From an uncultured Phycisphaerales bacterium (GTDB taxonomy: Bacteria; Planctomycetota; Phycisphaerae; UBA1845; CAIVHJ01), in assembly GCA_903905665.1 (NCBI GenBank), contig CAIVHJ010000244.1, forward strand, positions 1-7,420: DNA of 7,420 nucleotides, written 5' to 3'. Each line of letters begins with the position of its first letter. The stretch's first letter is position 1. A model generated the notes under the pieces. The model searched no databases and was not told the origin of the DNA. It saw only the letters and a list, made by a program, of their open reading frames with translations. A program made the position numbers and the translations under genes. Shown in pieces: positions 1 to 6,000 of the stretch.

Positions 1-1
1 A

Positions 2-307
2 GCTGGTCGACGCCGCCGTGGCCAAGATCAGCCGCTGGCGGTCCGACGGATCGTTCTGTACTCCGGGAACGTTCAGGGAGTTGGTTTCCGGTATCGCTCG
101 GTCGAGATAGCGAGTCAATATCCGGTCGTGGGTTACGTCAAAAATCTCCACGACGGTCGTGTGGAATTGGTGGCTGAGGGCCTTCCCGACGTGGTGGACC
201 GGTATGTCGCCGACGTGGAACACGCCATGGGCCGATACATCGAATACAGCACCACCACCGATTCGACCGCCCTGAATGAATTCGACTCTTTCTTCATCGC
301 CTACTGA
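2..307 (+). CDS. acyP: acylphosphatase, 5' end not resolved
   Basis: Acylphosphatases are small cytoplasmic enzymes that hydrolyse the carboxyl-phosphate bond of acyl phosphates. The frame contains the family signature G-N-V-Q-G-V-G-F-R (codons 65-91), whose Arg binds the phosphate. It is followed by Y-V-K-N-L, whose Asn is the other catalytic residue, and by the usual G-R-V-E-L-V-A-E-G strand. The frame closes with TGA at 305-307. No ATG, GTG or TTG occurs in frame between position 2 and the signature. The true start is therefore upstream of the window, giving an Arg-rich N-terminal extension, or it is a rare CTG at 35, which would give a 90-residue protein of normal family length. A short frame-3 reading (3-110) overlaps it and could be the tail of an upstream gene. 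The gene is followed by uvrA after a 90-base gap. Family assignment is firm; the start is not. Confidence 0.88.
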   Translation, partial: AGRRRRGQDQPLAVRRIVLYSGNVQGVGFRYRSVEIASQYPVVGYVKNLHDGRVELVAEGLPDVVDRYVADVEHAMGRYIEYSTTTDSTALNEFDSFFIAY

Positions 308-397
308 TCCCTCAACGGCAAATTCGTATACAATACATGAAACCTCTCTCGTTGGGGTGGGTTGTCATCTTGAATCGAACACCCTTGTGGTGGAACC

Positions 398-2311
398 ATG
401 AAGCATTCATCCGATCAGATCGTGGTCCGAGGAGCGAGAGAACACAATCTCGACAACGTCCACGCAACACTGCCGAAGAATCGGTTGATCTGCTTTACCG
501 GCGTGTCGGGAAGCGGAAAAAGTTCGCTGGCGTTCGACACGCTTTTTGCCGAAGGTCAGCGCCGCTACATCGAATCGCTCAGCACCTACGCCCGCCAATT
601 TCTCGGCCAGCTGCCCAAACCCGACGTGGATCAGATCAGCGGCCTGTCCCCGGCGATCGCGATTCAGCAAAAAACCAGCGGCTGGAATCCGCGTAGCACC
701 GTGGGCACGATCACGCAGATTCACGATTACCTTCGGGTACTGTTTGCTCGACTGGGAATCCAACACTGTCCGGAGTGCGACCAGCCGATCAGCGCCCAGT
801 CACGTGACCAGATCGTGGAACGAATCCTCTCAGGACCGGACGGAAGCGCCTTGACAATTCTGGCGCCGGTCGTTCGAGGCCAAAAGGGCGAGTTTCTGGA
901 TTTTTTTGCCGACATGCAAAAAAGCGGTTACGTCCGAGCACGCGTGGACGGTCGGATTCTGCCGATCGCCGAAGTTCCCTCGCTCGAACGCAATCGCAAG
1001 CACGACATCGAAATCGTGGTGGACCGACTCACGCTCCGGAATGAAACTCGCCCCCGACTGGCGGAGTCCGTTGACAACGCCCTTCGGCTCGGAGACGGCA
1101 CGTTGATCGTTCTTTGGCCCAGCGACCCCGATCGTCCGTCCGCTTCCAATCCGAAATCCGTAACCCGAAATTCCAAATCCTCCGAATGGCTCTTGTCGTC
1201 CAAGTATGCCTGTTTGCGATGCGATCGCTCGTTTGAACCTCCGACTCCGCAAATGTTCAGTTTCAATTCCCCGACGGGAATGTGTTTGAACTGCGACGGG
1301 TTGGGATCGTTGTTTACCTTCGAACCGGAATTGTTGGTCCCGAATCCCGACAAGTCGTTTTTGCAGTTGGCGATCGAACCGATGCGAACCGAAATTGGTC
1401 GATGGCGACGGCACCTTTACGAGGGGGTGGCTCGTCAGGTCGGATTCGATCTGAACACGCCGTGGCGAGACCTCCCCCAGTCGGCACGGGACGCCTTGCT
1501 CCACGGCACGGGAGACGCGCACATTACCTATGAATGGAAATGGCGTGGCGGCATCTGGCGACACGGTGGGACGTTCGAGGGCGTCATCGAAGAACTGGAA
1601 TCGAAATATCGCAAGGCACGAGCCGCTCCTGTTCGGGCTTATTACGAAAAATACATGCGTCATCAGCAGTGTCCTGACTGCCATGGGTTGCGACTCAACG
1701 AACAAGCTTGTCATGTGCGATTGCAGGGTCTGACGCTGCCGGAACTCGAATCCCGCGATATCCCCGGCGTGCTGGCGTTTCTGGACACTCTTTCGTTGAC
1801 GCCCATCCATCAGCGAATCGCCGCCGAAGTCTTGAAGGAACTTCGCGGACGGCTGCAGTTTCTGATGAACGTCGGATTGCATTACCTCGCTCTGAATCGC
1901 CCGGCGCCGACGCTCAGCGGCGGAGAGTCCCAGCGGATTCGGCTCGCCTCGCAGATTGGCTGTGGACTGACCGGCGTCCTGTACATCCTCGACGAACCCA
2001 GCGTCGGCCTTCACGACCGGGATCAGCATCAATTGCTGGAGTCGCTCCGACACCTGTGCAATCTGGGCAACACCGTGATCGTCGTCGAACACGACGAGCA
2101 AACCATGCGATCCGCCGACTGGATCGTGGACTTCGGCCCCGGTCCGGGTGTTCGCGGCGGACGAATCGTCGCTGCCGGAACGCTCGATGAAATCAAAGGC
2201 AATAAAAAATCGCTGACGGGGGATTATCTGAGTTTCCGAAAAACAATCCCCGTCCCGAACCGCCGCCGACCGGTTGCGACTCGAGCCATTCATGGAGACC
2301 AAACATCATGA
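398..2311 (+). CDS. uvrA: UvrA piece 1: NBD-I half of excinuclease subunit UvrA, copy 1
   Basis: UvrA is the DNA-damage-sensing ABC ATPase of nucleotide excision repair; it works as a dimer and loads UvrB. This 637-residue product matches only the N-terminal half of the normal ~940-residue protein. Visible in order: R-E-H-N-L start, Walker A G-V-S-G-S-G-K-S-S (35-43), the conserved Y-x-E-S-L-S-x-Y-A-R-Q-F-L block, the UvrB-binding domain from about residue 124, a zinc finger (Cys272, 275, 296, 299), the insertion domain between Cys299 and Cys425, signature L-S-G-G-E (506-510), Walker B I-L-D-E-P (530-534) and H-loop His565. It ends just where other UvrA proteins pass through a linker into NBD-II. 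The remaining half is encoded from 3100, beyond two inserted genes. Its TGA overlaps the next ATG (ATGA at 2308). Residues 251-264 come from an in-frame short repeat. The ATG at 398 places R-E-H-N-L at the usual distance from the N terminus; the upstream Shine-Dalgarno sequence is weak. No LexA-type site is evident. Confidence 0.95.
   Translation: MKHSSDQIVVRGAREHNLDNVHATLPKNRLICFTGVSGSGKSSLAFDTLFAEGQRRYIESLSTYARQFLGQLPKPDVDQISGLSPAIAIQQKTSGWNPRSTVGTITQIHDYLRVLFARLGIQHCPECDQPISAQSRDQIVERILSGPDGSALTILAPVVRGQKGEFLDFFADMQKSGYVRARVDGRILPIAEVPSLERNRKHDIEIVVDRLTLRNETRPRLAESVDNALRLGDGTLIVLWPSDPDRPSASNPKSVTRNSKSSEWLLSSKYACLRCDRSFEPPTPQMFSFNSPTGMCLNCDGLGSLFTFEPELLVPNPDKSFLQLAIEPMRTEIGRWRRHLYEGVARQVGFDLNTPWRDLPQSARDALLHGTGDAHITYEWKWRGGIWRHGGTFEGVIEELESKYRKARAAPVRAYYEKYMRHQQCPDCHGLRLNEQACHVRLQGLTLPELESRDIPGVLAFLDTLSLTPIHQRIAAEVLKELRGRLQFLMNVGLHYLALNRPAPTLSGGESQRIRLASQIGCGLTGVLYILDEPSVGLHDRDQHQLLESLRHLCNLGNTVIVVEHDEQTMRSADWIVDFGPGPGVRGGRIVAAGTLDEIKGNKKSLTGDYLSFRKTIPVPNRRRPVATRAIHGDQTS
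1148..1189 (+). repeat. 14-base-period repeat inside uvrA copy 1
   Basis: This is an AATCCGAAATCC-type repeat. Unit 1 (1148-1161) is clear, unit 2 (1162-1175) is close to it, and unit 3 is degenerate. Three 14-base units make 42 bases, so the insert stays in frame and adds residues 251-264, beginning N-P-K-S. It lies in the linker just before the first zinc finger. A better preserved set sits at the equivalent place in copy 2 (5002-5042). Confidence 0.7.
2294..2297 (+). promoter_or_regulatory. ribosome binding site (GGAG) for the 71-residue gene
   Basis: GGAG lies 10 bases before the ATG at 2308, inside the end of uvrA piece 1. It supports that start and translation that continues directly from uvrA. 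Confidence 0.5.
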
Positions 2312-2523
2312 CGAAACCGGACCTGGAACACATGGAGCGAGTCAATCAACTCCGCCGACGAACGGATGATCATTTGAACGCCCAATCTCCTCAGTTGCGG
2401 GATCAGCAATTGCAGTCGTTTCTTGCTCAGGCACGGGGCCCCGAAGGAAACGCATTGTTGATCCGCCAACTGACGGATGCCGTTCTTCAGATGAAAAAAC
2501 ACTCGGAGGTATCCCATGATTGA
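2308..2523 (+). CDS. small hypothetical protein, partner of the nucleotidyltransferase
   Basis: I do not recognise this 71-residue protein. It is hydrophilic, rich in Gln, Arg, Leu and Asp, with no Cys, signal peptide or membrane segment. Its composition suggests two or three helices broken by a G-P-E-G turn near the middle (about residues 44-47). The start overlaps the uvrA stop as ATGA, and its own stop lies inside the next gene (8-base overlap, 2516-2523), so the three genes are probably translated together. Pairing of a small helical protein with a downstream AbiEii/MNT-type nucleotidyltransferase resembles toxin-antitoxin layouts. That role is inference from arrangement only. It could equally be a chance-conserved accessory gene. 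The tight overlaps on both sides and the Shine-Dalgarno sequence are the evidence that it is real. Confidence 0.6.
   Translation: MTKPDLEHMERVNQLRRRTDDHLNAQSPQLRDQQLQSFLAQARGPEGNALLIRQLTDAVLQMKKHSEVSHD
2505..2509 (+). promoter_or_regulatory. strong ribosome binding site (GGAGG) for the nucleotidyltransferase
   Basis: GGAGG is spaced 6 bases from the ATG at 2516. It is the best Shine-Dalgarno sequence I saw in the window and fixes the start of the 190-residue gene. It lies within the coding end of the preceding small gene. Confidence 0.7.
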
Positions 2524-3088
2524 AAATGCTCTGGTTGATACGCTGTCTGCGACGGTGAAGGCACTCGGCACTGTGGGCGCCCCCTACGCCGTGACCGGCT
2601 CGGTGGCCAGCACCCTGCACGGTGAGATCTGCGTCAGTGCCGACGTGGACCTCGCCGTCCGCCTGTCCCTCGAACAGGCCCGACAACTCGCACAAGTGTT
2701 ACCCTCGCGGTTTTACCGCAGTGAAAACATGCTGGTTGAAGCGGCCCGCCGGTGCACTATGGCCAATCTGGTGGACATGACGACCGGATTGAAGGTGGAC
2801 CTGTGCGTCCTTCCGTCTCAACCGTTTTATGACCGCGTGATGCAGCGAAGCCGTCCCTTGTCCTATGGTGCCGATGCCCCTGAATTCGTCACCGTCACCG
2901 CGGAAGACATCATCCTCATGAAGCTGCTGTGGCGAAAGGAATCTCGTTCACAAAAACAGTGGGACAATGCGCTGGGTGTCGTACGCGTCCAGGGCCATCG
3001 GCTGGATTGGAAGTACCTTCAGGATCAGGCGGTTGCTTTGGAAATCCAAAACGATCTGGTGGCCCTTCGCAATGAGGCGCACGTCTGA
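2516..3088 (+). CDS. nucleotidyltransferase, AbiEii/MNT-like (polymerase-beta fold)
   Basis: This 190-residue protein has the core of the polymerase-beta nucleotidyltransferase superfamily: G28-S29, then D43-V-D45 thirteen residues later, and a third acidic residue in K-V-D95-L. These would bind two metals and transfer a nucleotide to a protein or RNA target. The later A-E-D-I-I-L-M-K-L-L block (129-138, Lys136) is typical of AbiEii-like and minimal nucleotidyltransferases, some of which are toxins. All catalytic acids are present, so it is probably active; the substrate is unknown. It overlaps the 71-residue gene by 8 bases and ends 11 bases before the second uvrA piece. It is therefore embedded within a split uvrA. 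No transposase, integrase or terminal repeat is seen beside it. It could be the toxin half of a pair with the small gene, a solitary housekeeping enzyme or a recently acquired gene. The sequence does not decide among these. Confidence 0.82.
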   Translation: MIENALVDTLSATVKALGTVGAPYAVTGSVASTLHGEICVSADVDLAVRLSLEQARQLAQVLPSRFYRSENMLVEAARRCTMANLVDMTTGLKVDLCVLPSQPFYDRVMQRSRPLSYGADAPEFVTVTAEDIILMKLLWRKESRSQKQWDNALGVVRVQGHRLDWKYLQDQAVALEIQNDLVALRNEAHV

Positions 3089-3099
3089 ATTGAAAAACC

Positions 3100-6000
3100 A
3101 TGATCCGTCCGAGAATCGACAATCTGACAAACCCACTCGCCGAAGAAGCGACCGACGTGCGCTGGCTTTCGGTTCTTGGCGCGCAGCACAACAACCTCGC
3201 CGATATCAACGTGCATTTCCCACTCCAGCGTTTTGTCTGTGTCACCGGCGTCAGCGGATCGGGAAAAAGTTCACTTGTGCTGGACATTGTGCGAAACCAA
3301 CTGTTGAAAGACCTTCACGGCATCAGCCACGTCTCCGTCGGGCCCCATCGCCGAATCACCGGAACCGAACACCTCGACAAAGTGATCGACATCGACCAGT
3401 CTCCCATCGGCCGATCACCCCGAAGCAATCCCGCCACCTATATCAAACTGTTCGATTTCATCCGCCATCTTTATACCCGACTGCCCGATTCAAAAGTTCG
3501 CGGTTACAAACCCGCACGATTCAGTTTCAATGTGCCCACGGGACGAAAGGGCGGCGGACGATGTGAAGCCTGCGAAGGCAACGGCAGCAACCGCATCGAA
3601 ATGGATTTCCTCGCCGATATCTGGGTCACCTGCCCCGTTTGTTCCGGCGCACGATTCAACCGCGAAACCCTTCACGTCCTCTACAAGGGCAAAAGCATCG
3701 CCGACGTGCTCGACATGGACGTTCAGCAGGCGCTCAAGCATTTTGAAAATGTCCCGCGCCTCCGCGCCATGCTGCAAACCCTTCACGACGTCGGACTCGA
3801 CTACCTCAAACTCGGCCAACCCTCCACCACTCTTTCCGGCGGCGAAGCCCAGCGAATCAAACTCGCGCGCGAACTGGTCAAAAAATCCACCGGCCGCACT
3901 CTCTACATTCTTGACGAACCGACGACCGGCCTCCACTTCGACGACATCCTCAAACTGCTGACGGTCCTCCACGGGTTCGTCGATGCCGGCAACACCGTGC
4001 TGGTCATCGAACACAATCTTGACGTGATCAAAACCGCCGACTGGATCATCGACCTCGGCCCCGAAGGCGGCAACGGCGGCGGACGTCTCGTCGCCGAGGG
4101 AACCCCCGAAGACGTCGCCCGAATCGAATCCTCCTACACCGGACAAACCTTAAGGAACGTACTCGGACTTCCGAGTCATCCGACACTTCAATCACGTTCC
4201 ACCGCCCAAAACGACCAAAGACGAATTCTTCAAACCCCACTCCCGCTCTGCTCCAATGAAACATCCGACGCCGGGGACCCAACCTGCATTCGCGTTTTCG
4301 GTGCCGAGGAACACAACCTCAAACACATTTCTGTTGACCTGCCCCGATGCAAAACCACCGTGTTCACGGGACTTTCGGGCAGCGGAAAAACGTCGCTGGC
4401 GATGGATACACTCTACGTCGAAGGTCAACGCCGATACGTCGAAAGTCTCAGCGCCTACGCCCGACAATTCCTCGGCCGATTTACCAAACCCAAAGTCGAA
4501 CACATCGAAGGACTCTCTCCCGCCATCGCCATCGAACAAAAATCCGCCGGTCACTCCCCGCGAAGTACCGTCGGAACCGTCACGGAAATTTACGATTACC
4601 TGCGGGTGCTCTACGCGCGCATCGGTCTTCCCTACTGCCCGAAGTGTCGAATCCCCATCGGCACCCAGACCAGCGACGAAATTCTCGACCGACTCATGAA
4701 CCTGACGCCCGACACCCCTGTGTTGCTGCTGGCGCCCGTCGAACGCCGACAAGGAGAATTCTATCGCGATCTGTTCGCGCGATTCCGTCAAAGCGGCTAT
4801 CGACGCGTCCGCCTCGACGGAACTCTGTACCCCATCGACGGCGACCTCCCCGTCAGCGAACGCGCCAAACACCAAACCGAAATCGTCGTCGATCGCATCA
4901 CCGTCAAACCCTCGCAACGCTCCCGAATTGCCGACTCCGTCGAACAGTCCCTCTCCGTCGGCGGCGGCATCATGATCGCGCAGGTCGCGGACGATCCATC
5001 CAACCCGAAATCCGCAATCCGAAATCCACAATCCGAAATCCGTTTCTCTCAGTTGTTTTCCTGCAACCGTTGCGGTTCGAGCTTCGACGAACTCACCCCC
5101 CACCACTTCTCGTTCAACAATCGCCTGGGATGGTGCGATACCTGCGAAGGATTGGGAACGCTGGAACAGGGTGAATCCAACGATGACGCCGACGAATCGG
5201 TTCAACCCTGGAGCGTCGCTCCTTGTCCCGCCTGTCACGGCTCGCGATTGAAACCGCTCGCGCGCAACGTGCGACTCGGCCACCCACCCCGCCAACGCAC
5301 CTTTGAGGAATTGTGCAACCTTCCGCTCGGTGAAGTGTTGCCGTTCTTCAAATCCCTCCCGCTCGACAAACGCCAAAAACGAATCGCCGGTGAACTCGTT
5401 CACGAAATCGTGTCTCGGCTTGAATTCCTGGTGGATGTGGGTCTCGATTATCTGACGCTCCACCGGGCCGCTCCAACGCTCTCCGGCGGGGAGTCCCAGC
5501 GGATTCGCCTCGCTTCTCAGCTCGGCAGCGGACTGACCGGCGTGCTCTACGTGCTCGACGAACCCACCATCGGCCTGCATCCGCGCGACAACCACCGATT
5601 GATCACCGCGCTGAGCAAACTTCGCAAACTGGGCAATACGCTGCTCATCGTCGAACACGATCGGGACGTGATCAACCATGCCGACGAAGTCCTCGACTTC
5701 GGTCCCGGCGCCGGGGCCGACGGCGGACAAATCATCGCGCAAAAAACTCCCCAATCCATTCGCCTCGATCCCCAGTCGCTCACCGGAAAATTCCTCGCCG
5801 GAAAAGAAGCCATCATGATCCCTACCCATCGCCGCCCTGTCCCCAACGTCGGGCACAAGGCGCAAAATACTCAGCACTTTTTGCAGATCGTCGGTGCGAA
5901 ACATCATAATCTCAGGAACATCGACGTGTCGTTTCCACTGGGACGATTCATCGCCGTCACCGGCGTGTCGGGCAGCGGAAAAAGTTCGCTGGTCAGCGAA

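Noticed and set aside
327..334. TATACAAT as a -10 promoter element before uvrA
   Set aside because: No -35-like hexamer is found 16-18 bases upstream (the bases there are around GATCCC), so a promoter cannot be supported.
365..385. GAAC-containing stretch upstream of uvrA as an SOS (LexA) box
   Set aside because: The second half of the palindrome is absent, and neither the Gram-positive nor the E. coli type of LexA site is matched.
830..2302. 490-residue open frame on the minus strand
   Set aside because: It is antisense to uvrA piece 1, which has every UvrA motif in order; it is a shadow of the same codon bias.
2307..3103. CATGA at both edges of the inserted cassette as a target-site duplication
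   Set aside because: CATGA is just the start-codon context at both places. There are no terminal inverted repeats, and removing the segment between them leaves a stop codon rather than restoring uvrA.
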